From Desulfobacula toluolica Tol2 (GTDB lineage: Bacteria; Desulfobacterota; Desulfobacteria; Desulfobacterales; Desulfobacteraceae), in contig NC_018645.1 in NCBI RefSeq assembly GCF_000307105.1, forward strand, positions 2,875,501 to 2,939,500: a stretch of 64,000 nt of DNA, given 5' to 3'. Shown piece after piece: positions 26,968 to 36,164 of this stretch (position 1 is the first letter of the stretch; the number at the start of each line of letters is the position of its first letter). Both the position numbers and the translations under genes were made by a program. A model generated the notes under the pieces. It was given only the letters and a program-made list of their open reading frames with translations, was not told where the DNA came from and ran no database searches.

Positions 26968-29532
26968 TTAATCATCTCCATTAACCCAGGTGATAAGACC
27001 GGGTGTATTGCTCAACACCTCATCACCTTTGGGAATCACTCTGGATGTATATCCGAATCGTCCTGAATCCGAACAGGTAATCGTGCAGGCATAAATATGC
27101 CTGCCTTCGGCAATGGTTTCCTGCAGCCACATGGTTTCCGCACGAGCTCCCTCAAACTCATCCAAGGCCCTTACCTTGCCGTGATACACCTGAACTACAA
27201 CTTCTTCAGGAGTCAGTTCGCCAAGAAAAACCTCCAGAGTAATCCTGAAGGTGTCACCCACCGTAAAATCCACCTCTTTGGTCAGTTCGGGGCTGGACAA
27301 TCTGATATCACCCCATAAGGACACCAGCCGGAACTGAGCCAGTGCAAGTTCTTTGGCTTTCTCGGCCGAATCCTGCGTTAATTGTTTAAAATTAATTGAT
27401 GCCGGAATATAAAATCTTGAGCAATAATCTCTGACCATCCGGTCACTTGAAAAATCTTTAATGGCCATTTTCATGGCTTCTTTCATCATCTTGATCCATT
27501 TTAAAGGCGGATTACCTCTTTTCCTGTCATAAAACTTAGGAATTACATCATTTTCAAGGATATTGAACAAAGCCTGGCTTTCAACCTCATCCTGGTATTC
27601 ATGGTCATCATAGATATCACCGTTTCCAATAGCCCATCCCCGGTCATCCCTGAACCCTTCACACCACCATCCGTCAAGGATGGAAATATTTAATCCGCCA
27701 TTGGCCGAAGCCTTCATGCCTGATGTCCCGCAAGCCTCATTGGGTCTTCTGGGCGTATTGAGCCACACATCACATCCCTGGACCATATATCGTGCAATAT
27801 TAATGTCATAATTTTCAAGAAACACAACCCTGTGTCTGACATTATGGGATCTGGCAAATTCAACAATCCGTTTGATAATAGCTTTGCCCTGGTCATCATT
27901 GGGATGTGCTTTACCGGCAAACACAAACTGAACGGGTTTATCCTCGTCCGTAATGAGCCTTGTCAGCCGCTGGGCATCTTTTAATAACAGGCTGGCCCGT
28001 TTATACGTTGCAAACCGCCGGGCAAAACAAATGGTCAGCACCCGGTGGTCCAGTACTCCGGCCACTTCATCCAGTTCATGCCTGGGAGCATTTTGCCTTT
28101 CATACTGTGTCAACAAAGACTGGCGGCATCTTCTGATCAAACTGGACCTGTCCAGTTCATGAACATGCCATAAATCAGCATCTTCAATCATATCTATTCT
28201 GGAAATCAGGTTTGGATTGGACTGTCTGCTTGACCAATCCGAGGATAAATACCGTTCAAACAAGGAATTTTTATGCTGGGAAAGATAAGAACTGATATGC
28301 ACCCCGTTGGTGATATGGGAAATGGGAATTTCTTCCACATGCCTTCTTGGCCATAAACTCTGCCACATACCCCTGGCAACCCGGCCGTGAAGACGGCTGA
28401 CACCATTAATATAGCCTGCAAAATGAGCCCCGAAAATAAACATGGAAAATTTATCCGTATTTTTTCTTGTATGGGGTTGTCCCCAAGACAGCAATTCATC
28501 ATCTGAAACGGAAAACTTTCGTGCATAGGGCTGGATATAGGGAAAAACCATCTCTTTGACAAACACATCATGCCCGGCAGCCACAGGGGTATGGGTCGTA
28601 AACACACAGCTTCGCTTGCAGATTTGAAATGCAACCTGAAAATCCACGTTATACTTGTCCATCACAATGGAAATTCGTTCCAGCCCGGCAAAAGAACAAT
28701 GCCCTTCATTCATGTGACAGACGTTGGGGAAAATATCCATGGCCCGCAACACTTTAATACCGCCAATACCCAATAATATCTCCTGTGCAATTCTTATTTC
28801 ACTATGGCTGGCATAAAGCCGGGATGTGATGTCCCTGATATTTTTTGAATTTTCCGGCAAATTTGTATCCAGCAAAAACAATCTGATTTTACCGACTTTT
28901 AATTGCCAGACACAGGCGTTGATAATTCCGTCAGGTCCTGGAATATCTATTTTTATTTCAAATCCTGAATGATCCTTTAATTTTTGGACCGGCAGATCAA
29001 ACACGTCATTGATGGGATAAGTCTCCTGCTGCCAACCGTTATGGTCTATAAACTGCCTGAAATAACCTTCCCGGAACAAAAGGCCGATACCGATCAGCGG
29101 AATTCCCAGGGTGGACGAGGCTTTTAAATGATCGCCTGCCAGAATCCCTAATCCGCCGGCAAAAAAAGGGAGAGATTCATGAAGGCCAAATTCCATGGAG
29201 AAATAAGCAATAGTGTCTTTTGGAGTCAAATCAAATTCTTTGATTTGCGATACACGGGAAAACATTTTTTCAAATTTAGTCTTTACCCGTCCAAGATGCC
29301 CTAAGAAACTCTCATCTTTTGATAAATCATCGAATCTGCGCTGGGTTATACAGGAAAGAAACGCCACAGGGTTTTTCCCTATTTTTTCCCATTGAACGGG
29401 GTTTATTCTCCTGAACAGCTCTATGGCTTCATGGTTCCAGCACCACCACAGGTTCCTGGCCAGATAATCCAGAAATGACAATGGTTCCGGAATTGCGGGA
29501 TATACTTTGTAAATCTGCATCTTTTCCATATT
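26968..29532 (-). CDS. glgP: Alpha-glucan phosphorylase (long form)
   Basis: An 854-residue GT35 phosphorylase. The N-terminus has a DUF3417 domain (PLSFLDYLARNLWWCWNHEA), then AYFSMEFGLHESLPFFAGGLGILAGDHLKASS, CVFTTHTPVAAGHD, RFATYKRA and the PLP region NEACGTSGMKASANGGLN. The C-terminal about 150 residues after the catalytic core (from LALAQFRLVSLWGDIRLSS) form a beta-rich extension with DTFRITLEVFLGELTPEEVVV. This extension is typical of the long GlgP group and is absent from the 712-residue paralogue at 18011-20149. The start at 29532 has CAGGAGG upstream; a frame opening at 29652 would overlap the debranching gene. It would produce glucose-1-phosphate from outer chains before debranching. 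Confidence 0.9.
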   Translation of the reverse strand, partial: NMEKMQIYKVYPAIPEPLSFLDYLARNLWWCWNHEAIELFRRINPVQWEKIGKNPVAFLSCITQRRFDDLSKDESFLGHLGRVKTKFEKMFSRVSQIKEFDLTPKDTIAYFSMEFGLHESLPFFAGGLGILAGDHLKASSTLGIPLIGIGLLFREGYFRQFIDHNGWQQETYPINDVFDLPVQKLKDHSGFEIKIDIPGPDGIINACVWQLKVGKIRLFLLDTNLPENSKNIRDITSRLYASHSEIRIAQEILLGIGGIKVLRAMDIFPNVCHMNEGHCSFAGLERISIVMDKYNVDFQVAFQICKRSCVFTTHTPVAAGHDVFVKEMVFPYIQPYARKFSVSDDELLSWGQPHTRKNTDKFSMFIFGAHFAGYINGVSRLHGRVARGMWQSLWPRRHVEEIPISHITNGVHISSYLSQHKNSLFERYLSSDWSSRQSNPNLISRIDMIEDADLWHVHELDRSSLIRRCRQSLLTQYERQNAPRHELDEVAGVLDHRVLTICFARRFATYKRASLLLKDAQRLTRLITDEDKPVQFVFAGKAHPNDDQGKAIIKRIVEFARSHNVRHRVVFLENYDINIARYMVQGCDVWLNTPRRPNEACGTSGMKASANGGLNISILDGWWCEGFRDDRGWAIGNGDIYDDHEYQDEVESQALFNILENDVIPKFYDRKRGNPPLKWIKMMKEAMKMAIKDFSSDRMVRDYCSRFYIPASINFKQLTQDSAEKAKELALAQFRLVSLWGDIRLSSPELTKEVDFTVGDTFRITLEVFLGELTPEEVVVQVYHGKVRALDEFEGARAETMWLQETIAEGRHIYACTITCSDSGRFGYTSRVIPKGDEVLSNTPGLITWVNGDD

Positions 29533-29557
29533 ATTATAAACAACCTCCTGTAACAAA

Positions 29558-32500
29558 TCAGTGTAATAATTTGTGCATGACCCTGGCAACCTCGCTTGTT
29601 CCCCAGGCCTGGGCATCACACCCCCTTGGTGTGTGAGGAAAATCTCCGTCAAGGATTTCAGGAATATATCCTGCAGAACCTTTTCTCATCAAATCAATCA
29701 CGCTGCCCAGCCATGCCAGACAGGTGGAAAAACTGTTTTTACCAAATACAATTGACCAGGCTTCACAAAACACCGGAAACTGCCAGGTCCAGGCTGTTCC
29801 GTTATGATAGGCAGGCTTTCTTTGCGTATCTTCGTCCCCTTTGTATTGCCCTGCATAAGGAAAATGGGGATCATTGATCAGCTTGCCGCCATAAAAAACA
29901 GGGATTGGGATCTCAACCCTTCTGTTGGCAAGACTCCTGATGGCTCCCGGGACAAGCAGCTCCTGGCAGGCTTCAACACATCTTTGTGCAATATGTTTGT
30001 CCTGGATCACATCAAAGGTCACCAAAAAAAGCTGATTGGGCCTTAAGGCATCATCAGCCAATGCATTTTTCGCCCCCACAGGGCCATTGCAATGAAGACA
30101 ATCTGAAAAATAGCCTGAAGCCTTGTTATAAAAAAGATCCTGAACAGCCTTTTTAACTGTTCCGGCCTTTTTGAGCCAGTCTGTTTTATTGGAACCATCA
30201 ATGGAGGCAAGCAGGACAAGTGCATTATACCATAACGCCTGAATTTCAATTGGATAACCTTGCCTGGGAGACCCGGCAGGAAAATTGGTATCCATCCATG
30301 TAAAATGAGAGGGACTGTACAAAAGCCGGGTATCAGGATCAGCGACCACACCGGTTTGAGTCCCTTTTAACAAGGAATGGGCAATGGACAAAAGCACATC
30401 CTTAACCGTCCGGTTGTCCAGCTTTTGGGTTAAAAAATCATGGCTGTTTTCTTTTTCAATCAAATCTCTGCAACAGGCAAAAAACCATAAAGGAGCATCC
30501 GAGGTCTCTATATTTGCGGCATTATCACCGCAAATCATATTGGGAAGAGTTCCCTTGTTTTCAAACCTGCCAAACAAACGCAATATGGCTTTTGCATCAG
30601 AAAACCGTCCAAGTTCAATCAGGCTTCGACAAAAAATCAGGCTGTCTCTTCCCCAGTCGAGAAACCATGGGTATCCTGCGATCACGCTCTTGTCCGTGCC
30701 GCGATCCACGACAAACGCATCAAGACTTTTGTATACAGCCTCGGAAAACAGCATACCCTTTACAAATTTTTTGGATTCAGAATCTGTTATAATTTTATTA
30801 AAGCCTATTTCCAGATTTGGCTTTTCACCATTTGGCTTCTCACTTACGGCGGCATTGAGTTGAACCTGTTCTCCCCCAAGGCAGGACAAGGTAAAATATC
30901 CAGGACTGAAAAGATCCGATTCAGCATCAAGTCCTCTTTGGGCTTCCAGTGAGTGGTGGATCATATAATGCCATTCCGGCTCATGGACAAACTCACCTTT
31001 GGAAACGGCAAGCCTCAATATTTTCCCGTTGGCAAGAAAAAAATTAAACCCATTTTCAAGTGGAGAAACAGCTTTTGGCCATTCTATTTCCGGCCCCTTA
31101 AAAGCTTTGACGGTTTCATGAAAACTTCTGTCTTCAATATCCGGGCGGATAATCAAAGTCACTTTTTTATCATCATCAAGAAAAAAAGGATTGTTTTCAG
31201 GGGACGCAACCCTCACGATGGACAAGCAAACATGATTTTCTTCCGGATCAATGGCAAGATAGAGCTGTAAAGCATAATATTTACCTTCGGATGTGGGTAC
31301 ATGGAACCGCCATTTTCCGCCATGGTCATAAGAAAAGGTGAACTCTTCAAGACAATCGGGTGCAAGTTCCCTTGAATATCCCTGAAACACCCCCCAGATC
31401 CGGCACCTTGATAACACCATCCACCGGTTTTCCGGCCTGGTTGCGTCAATATTTGCCCCAAGAAGGGCATCATATCGGCTGTCAAGTCTTCCCCACCAGG
31501 CAGCCGCCCGCATCATGCCCCCTTTTTTGGTGGCGGCCAATAATTTTAAAAAGGGCGTTTTTACAATCTCCTTTCTTGTAAAAGAGGAGCGCATATACAA
31601 AGCGTCACATCGGGCAAGATATAACAATGAAGTGTTTTCAATCCGGGTTCCGGCAGGTTCAAATACACGCAGGCGCAGGATATATTTTTTGTGTTTGCGC
31701 TTTGTTTTTTTTGGAAAAAAAAGTGCGAAAAAACTTTTCCCATCATACGTTGGAATGCCTTCCTCATATCCCAGGGAGGTTTTGACTGATGTTTTTTCAT
31801 CAAGAATTTCCGCCCGGAATCCGACCCTGCATTTGACCAACAAAAAAAATCCCGGCGGGATCATCAACTGCCGGTTCAAATCCTTTTCCCAATCAAATAC
31901 AATCACCCGGCTCTCTTGTGAATCCTGGTTAAAAGAACGTATAAATTCAACCGGATCATTGGCAAATGACACAGCCTCATGTTCAATATGACTTTTGTTT
32001 ACATTTTTGTAACCATGGAATATGGTATGAATCGCCAGCACTTTTGTCTTGAGTTTTTGCAGATAAACCCGTTCAGGGGCACGGCTTTTTATTCCACTGT
32101 ACTGCTCAAGAATCTTCATATCATCCGAATCCGGTGTCAGGGCCAGCACCTCTCCGGGTGCAAGTTTCATCACACAAGAATTTTCGTCGATTTTTTCTAT
32201 TTTAATTTGAGTGCCTGAAATCAGGTCATACAAGAGTGTTGTGTTCATATCGGCATCTTTTCTTAACCAGGATGCCTCATTTGAATTTTCACAATCAAGA
32301 TTCACCAAAACAAGAAGTTTTTTATTCTTTTTTTCATTATACCTCAGCAACACCAGGCACTCGGATTGATTTTGCTGAATCAACTCAAGCCGTGTCTGGG
32401 CAAAACAGGTGGGATGATGTTTTAATATCAGGTTCAGCCTTGAAATATGATCGACCTGATTTGTTTGATTACCCCAGTTGAGACTGCCGGATTCATGAAC

Positions 32501-33913
32501 ATCAATTTTCTGGGTGGCAAACCATTCCACACCATTGGCAAATCCGAATCCCCCACAAACTGAGAAAAGCGCACAAAGAGAGGTTCTCATTTTTGCATAT
32601 CTGATGGAAACAGATGCCAGGCGATTGTTGTCATGGGTTTCTGCAAAATGAATCATGTGGCCACAGGTGTTTGATATTTCATAGGCCCTTGGCAGATAAT
32701 CCGAAATTTCCTGTCTGGTATGATTTTGAAACAGTTCGGAATAGGCAAAATTAAAATTTGCCTTGCCCAATATTTCACAAGTTGTCTTGATGGGGCCACC
32801 AAGTCCTTCCAGAAAAAAAAGGATTTCAGGATATTCACCCCTTACTTTTGCAACAATATATTCCCAGGCCTCCACAGGAATCATGTAACCGGCATCGCAC
32901 CGGAACCCGTCAACTCCCCGGTGGCACCACAGCAGAAAAACATCTGCCATATATTTCCAAAGGTCACGGTTTGAATAATCCAGTTTTGTCAAATCCGACC
33001 AGACAACCCCCCAGGCACCAGGTGCCTCAATCTTTCCGTCTTTTCCCCTGACCAGCCATTCCGGATTGGTTTCATGGATGGAAGCAGCCCATCCGGTATG
33101 ATTAATGGCAATATCCATGAACAAATATCCGTTATGCAAATGAACCGTATCAACCAGCTCCATGAATTGCTCCAGGGGGGTTGCAGAAGGATCAAATTCG
33201 GCCAGTGCTGGATCAACATCTGTAAAATTCAAGGCTGCATAAGGACTGCCGAACCGTCCCATCCGGGCATAGGTGGTGGGAGTGGGATGGATGGGCAGCA
33301 AGTGGAGAACCCGGCACCCGAGACGCGAAAAGATAAATTCAACTTGTTTTTTCAGATCCCTGAATTTGCCTGATTCAGGGATTACAGTATACCCGTTTGC
33401 ATCCAGTGTATTAATGATGGGCGACATATCTTTTTCTTCTGCCACACCTGATTTGGATCTGCCAAACTGTCTGACAAAGGCATTGTAAATAATATTGGCA
33501 CAGCAGGTACCGGCCGGCTCAACATTAAAAATACAATTATCACCCGGCGGCCACACAGGCCTGGTGCTGTTCTCCGGGGTAAAAAAACATTTTGCCTGAA
33601 AAAATCCGGTCTGGTGCAACGGAAGAACAATTTTATACATCAAACCGTTTTCCTGTTTCATTTGAATATCAACCCAGGCTTCATCAAGCTTTATTTCATC
33701 TCTTTCCACCCGGCTGATAATCTCTTTTCTTGCAACAACAGCCGAACCCAGATTGGTTCTCACCCATGCTTTGCCTTTAACCTCGGCTGACAGAGTCAAA
33801 GTAAACGTAACACAATCCCCGCAATACATAACCCTGGACTCTCCGGGAAAAGGAGACTGAGTGAGGTACAATTGTGTTTCCATCCCTGTCTTTTCCATTG
33901 TTATCTTTTCCAT
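29558..33913 (-). CDS. Giant glycogen debranching enzyme (GH13 plus GH133, AGL-like)
   Basis: A 1451-residue protein with two separate catalytic regions. Residues about 150-610 are a GH13 barrel: LLPIHPTPTTYARMGRFGSP, YLFMDIAINHTGW, GVDGFRCDAGY (nucleophile Asp), ILFFLEGLGG (acid/base Glu) and HFAETHDNNR. Residues about 1060-1450 are a GH133 amylo-alpha-1,6-glucosidase: IAGYPWFLDWGRDSLIF, GTLPNMICGDNAANIETSDA and a C-terminal TAWTWQFPVFCEAW. The middle about 400 residues are beta-rich with no family I can name. One chain carrying 4-alpha-glucanotransferase and alpha-1,6-glucosidase sites is how eukaryotic AGL works; bacteria usually use GlgX or a short GDE. Start at 33913 or internal ATG 33898/33883. 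It overlaps the HIT gene by 13 bases and precedes the long phosphorylase by 25. Confidence 0.85.
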   Translation of the reverse strand: MEKITMEKTGMETQLYLTQSPFPGESRVMYCGDCVTFTLTLSAEVKGKAWVRTNLGSAVVARKEIISRVERDEIKLDEAWVDIQMKQENGLMYKIVLPLHQTGFFQAKCFFTPENSTRPVWPPGDNCIFNVEPAGTCCANIIYNAFVRQFGRSKSGVAEEKDMSPIINTLDANGYTVIPESGKFRDLKKQVEFIFSRLGCRVLHLLPIHPTPTTYARMGRFGSPYAALNFTDVDPALAEFDPSATPLEQFMELVDTVHLHNGYLFMDIAINHTGWAASIHETNPEWLVRGKDGKIEAPGAWGVVWSDLTKLDYSNRDLWKYMADVFLLWCHRGVDGFRCDAGYMIPVEAWEYIVAKVRGEYPEILFFLEGLGGPIKTTCEILGKANFNFAYSELFQNHTRQEISDYLPRAYEISNTCGHMIHFAETHDNNRLASVSIRYAKMRTSLCALFSVCGGFGFANGVEWFATQKIDVHESGSLNWGNQTNQVDHISRLNLILKHHPTCFAQTRLELIQQNQSECLVLLRYNEKKNKKLLVLVNLDCENSNEASWLRKDADMNTTLLYDLISGTQIKIEKIDENSCVMKLAPGEVLALTPDSDDMKILEQYSGIKSRAPERVYLQKLKTKVLAIHTIFHGYKNVNKSHIEHEAVSFANDPVEFIRSFNQDSQESRVIVFDWEKDLNRQLMIPPGFFLLVKCRVGFRAEILDEKTSVKTSLGYEEGIPTYDGKSFFALFFPKKTKRKHKKYILRLRVFEPAGTRIENTSLLYLARCDALYMRSSFTRKEIVKTPFLKLLAATKKGGMMRAAAWWGRLDSRYDALLGANIDATRPENRWMVLSRCRIWGVFQGYSRELAPDCLEEFTFSYDHGGKWRFHVPTSEGKYYALQLYLAIDPEENHVCLSIVRVASPENNPFFLDDDKKVTLIIRPDIEDRSFHETVKAFKGPEIEWPKAVSPLENGFNFFLANGKILRLAVSKGEFVHEPEWHYMIHHSLEAQRGLDAESDLFSPGYFTLSCLGGEQVQLNAAVSEKPNGEKPNLEIGFNKIITDSESKKFVKGMLFSEAVYKSLDAFVVDRGTDKSVIAGYPWFLDWGRDSLIFCRSLIELGRFSDAKAILRLFGRFENKGTLPNMICGDNAANIETSDAPLWFFACCRDLIEKENSHDFLTQKLDNRTVKDVLLSIAHSLLKGTQTGVVADPDTRLLYSPSHFTWMDTNFPAGSPRQGYPIEIQALWYNALVLLASIDGSNKTDWLKKAGTVKKAVQDLFYNKASGYFSDCLHCNGPVGAKNALADDALRPNQLFLVTFDVIQDKHIAQRCVEACQELLVPGAIRSLANRRVEIPIPVFYGGKLINDPHFPYAGQYKGDEDTQRKPAYHNGTAWTWQFPVFCEAWSIVFGKNSFSTCLAWLGSVIDLMRKGSAGYIPEILDGDFPHTPRGCDAQAWGTSEVARVMHKLLH

Positions 33914-34233
33914 CCGCCAATCAGGTGAAGATGAAGATGAAATATTTCCTGGCCGCCCCCTTTTTCAACATTAAATAGCAATTTATACCCTGATTCATTG
34001 ATGCCCTGATCTTTTGCCATGTCTTTGGCAATCATGAAAAGACCGGAAATAATTAGTTCGTCAGCCTTTTGCAGGTCATTAATGCTTCTGATATGCTTTT
34101 TAGGAACTATGAGCAGATGAACCGGGGCTGCGGGATTGATATCTTTGAAAACAACAAAATCATCATCTTCATATAAAAATTCACTGGGAACTTCCCGGTT
34201 GATAATTTTACAAAAAAGGCAGTCTCTTGACAT
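33901..34233 (-). CDS. HIT-family nucleotide hydrolase (HinT-like)
   Basis: A protein of about 110 residues. It has the zinc-like/N-terminal motif DCLFCKIINREVPSE, the DINPAAPVHLLIVPKKHI strand and the histidine triad GGGQEIFHLHLHLIGG. HinT proteins hydrolyse nucleoside phosphoramidates through an AMP-His intermediate. The ATG at 34233 is preferred because AGAGGAGtgttta lies just ahead; an in-frame TTG further upstream is unlikely. The stop overlaps the first 13 bases of the debranching enzyme gene, so it heads or joins that operon. A direct link to glycogen metabolism is not known to me. Confidence 0.9.
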   Translation of the reverse strand: MSRDCLFCKIINREVPSEFLYEDDDFVVFKDINPAAPVHLLIVPKKHIRSINDLQKADELIISGLFMIAKDMAKDQGINESGYKLLFNVEKGGGQEIFHLHLHLIGGWKR

Positions 34234-34292
34234 TAAACACTCCTCTGACAATTATAATTTATAAATTTCTTCTATCAATTTTTCTTCTTTAA

Positions 34293-34403
34293 TCAATTTT
34301 TTATGGCACGTTGCCTTTTCCTCAAAAAAAATATCCAAAAAAAACGATATAAGGCTATGCACCGTTTGGAGAATAAAATGAATTGTGCCGCCTTGGAATA
34401 CAT
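34293..34403 (-). CDS. Possible 36-residue basic, aromatic peptide
   Basis: Between the ThiF-like gene and the HIT gene, an ATG at 34403 has a fine TAAAGGAGaaatcttt site and opens 36 codons (start MYSKAAQFILFSKRC, then an aromatic FFWIFFLRKR segment). Another frame over the same bases (34252-34434, 60 codons) has no ribosome binding site. Either could be chance. The peptide has a hydrophobic centre with basic ends, so a small membrane peptide is possible. I do not recognise it. Confidence 0.25.
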   Translation of the reverse strand: MYSKAAQFILFSKRCIALYRFFWIFFLRKRQRAIKN

Positions 34404-34446
34404 AAAAGATTTCTCCTTTATGATTATCATGCATGAGTAAAAAAAA

Positions 34447-35169
34447 TCAGACCAATTCCATGACCTCAAAAGTATTGGTCCATAATTCTGCGATCAGCAG
34501 TTTATTGCGCAACAAGTCCCCACGGTCCAGGAGTATTTTTACACACTCAGATGACTGAAGGGCTGCCACAAAAAGTGCGCAATAGGCCATATTGCCGGTT
34601 CTTAATTCAACCCCTTTTGATTGTTCCCGGCTTTTTTTGCCATATATCAACTCATATCCCATATCTTCCGGAAAAATAGTTGTTATCTGGCCTGCTACCC
34701 CGGCAATAGCACCGGACACAATTGGAACAGATGCTTTTTTTGCCGCATCCTGCAACTTGAATCTGGTATCAATGGAATCCAGGCAGTCCATTACCACATC
34801 CGACTCTTTTATTGTTTCATACAGGTTGGATTCATCCACATATTCCACCCTATGAGTTACAATCACCTCGGAATTAACAGCGTTTACACGGGCTTTGGCT
34901 GCCTCGGCTTTGGGAATCCCTATCAAATGCTCTTCACTTAATAATTGACGGTTCAAATTGCTGACTTCAAACGAATCCCCGTCAATCAGTGTCAGATGCC
35001 CCACCCCCACTCTTGCAAGCATCTCGCAGACACCACCGCCAAGACCGCCTAAACCGATCACAACGACTTTTGAGTTACCCAGCTTTGTTTGTTCCTCACG
35101 GGTGAGGGTATTAAAATTTCTATCGTACCGTCCTTTAATGTTTGAACTTACCTTGTTTGAACTTACCAT
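34447..35169 (-). CDS. ThiF/MoeB/HesA-family E1-like adenylyltransferase
   Basis: A 240-residue protein with the E1 Rossmann start KVVVIGLGGLGGGVCEMLAR, the Asp-containing LTLIDGDSFEVSNLNRQLL (with Arg and Asn that contact ATP), then VMDCLDSIDTRFKLQDA and IPIVSGAIAG-like IVSGAIAGVAGQITTIFP. It would adenylate the C-terminal Gly-Gly of a ubiquitin-like sulfur carrier; the MoaD-like gene lies immediately upstream (3 bases apart). It lacks the paired C-x2-C zinc motifs of MoeB, so it is closer to HesA-type proteins. Its N-terminus contains a 13-base direct duplication giving VSSNKVSSN. A GGAGG site lies within the 3' end of the MoaD gene. Confidence 0.85.
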   Translation of the reverse strand: MVSSNKVSSNIKGRYDRNFNTLTREEQTKLGNSKVVVIGLGGLGGGVCEMLARVGVGHLTLIDGDSFEVSNLNRQLLSEEHLIGIPKAEAAKARVNAVNSEVIVTHRVEYVDESNLYETIKESDVVMDCLDSIDTRFKLQDAAKKASVPIVSGAIAGVAGQITTIFPEDMGYELIYGKKSREQSKGVELRTGNMAYCALFVAALQSSECVKILLDRGDLLRNKLLIAELWTNTFEVMELV

Positions 35170-35172
35170 GGT

Positions 35173-35403
35173 CTATCCGCCTCCAACCGGAGGAAAAAGC
35201 CCAACCCGGTCATTATGTTTCAATTGGTAGTTAAGATCCTGCCGTTTTCCGTTAATAAAAATTAATTTCACAAAATCCAAAGGAATACCAAGGTCGAAAA
35301 TTAACTTTTCCACACTTGTATTTTCAAAAATTTCAAAGCATTCACTGTTTTCAGGAAGATATTTGGACAAGGTAACAAACAAATTGAGGTGTATTTTTAT
35401 CAT
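35173..35403 (-). CDS. MoaD/ThiS-like ubiquitin-fold sulfur carrier
   Basis: A 76-residue protein with a beta-grasp pattern (IKIHLNLFVTLSKYLPE; KLIFINGKRQD; NDRVGLFPPVGGG) and the required C-terminal Gly-Gly, here Gly-Gly-Gly. It would be adenylated and thiocarboxylated by the E1-like partner encoded next. Such pairs serve molybdopterin or tungstopterin, thiamine or thioamino-acid pathways; the PPVGGG end favours the MoaD side. No moaE or oxidoreductase gene is in the window, so the final acceptor is unknown. Confidence 0.8.
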   Translation of the reverse strand: MIKIHLNLFVTLSKYLPENSECFEIFENTSVEKLIFDLGIPLDFVKLIFINGKRQDLNYQLKHNDRVGLFPPVGGG

Positions 35404-35506
35404 TATAAGTATTTACACTTCTACCTTCTACTGTTATTAAGATGTAACATTTTATGACATAAGTTAAGTATTTTGTACATAAATTATAATAATAAATAAA
35501 AGAATC

Positions 35507-36049
35507 ATGAAATTGGAAAAAAAAGAAATACTTACCATACAAAAACTGGCCCAAAACCTGGCAACATTTGCCATTGACAGAACAGATCTCAAAGAACTTT
35601 TAGCGGCCATACCTGAAAACAGCCGTTCAAACCTGACTGCAATAGAATATGAACTTCAGCTTTTAAAAATCCTGAGTGTGGGCTGGGCCATTTCCTTTTT
35701 TATGCCGGGCAACGATAAAAACAAAGGCCCTTTAACAGAACTGTTCTGGGGATATATCAGGGAAATATCCGGTAATATCTCAACCCTTACACAAACAACA
35801 ACCAGCCAAAGCATTGATTATTTTGAAATCTTAAAAACTCGGCTGAATACCTATCTGAAAATGATGCAGGACAACCCTGAGGAAGCCCAGAATCCTGTCA
35901 ATATAATGGGGCCTGCCTTTGCCAACGCCTGTAAATGTGACAATGATCCCATTGCCATTTTAACCGGCACTAAAATGTTTACCCTGACCCTGGGTGCAGT
36001 AAAAGAGTATTTAAACGCTGTAAAAATTGATGATATAAAATTGAACTGA
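35507..36049 (+). CDS. Conserved-looking soluble protein of unknown function
   Basis: I do not recognise this 180-residue protein. It is predicted mostly helical, has no signal peptide or TM segment, and contains a Cys pair in FANACKCDNDPIAIL near residue 145. It begins with a charged MKLEKKEILTIQKLAQNL segment. Codon use and composition match its neighbours. It lies between the divergent MoaD gene and the first chemoreceptor. The stop is followed by a small palindrome (GGTAC-6-GTACC, 36071-36086) and a tandem repeat. Function unknown; a link to the chemoreceptors is only positional. Confidence 0.65.
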   Translation: MKLEKKEILTIQKLAQNLATFAIDRTDLKELLAAIPENSRSNLTAIEYELQLLKILSVGWAISFFMPGNDKNKGPLTELFWGYIREISGNISTLTQTTTSQSIDYFEILKTRLNTYLKMMQDNPEEAQNPVNIMGPAFANACKCDNDPIAILTGTKMFTLTLGAVKEYLNAVKIDDIKLN

Positions 36050-36089
36050 TGATCTTTTTAAAAATTATTTGGTACTTTTCAGTACCTTT

Positions 36090-36124
36090 AAAAGTGCGGA
36101 ATTTGATAAAAGTGCGGAATTTGA
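36090..36124. repeat. Two-copy 17-base tandem repeat upstream of chemoreceptor 1
   Basis: The sequence AAAAGTGCGGAATTTGA occurs twice, at 36090-36106 and 36108-36124, separated by one T (period 18). It sits 40 bases ahead of the chemoreceptor gene, in the position of an operator or promoter-proximal element. Confidence 0.7.
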
Positions 36125-36164
36125 AAATACCGTATAACATTTAACTAAAGAAAGGATATATAAA

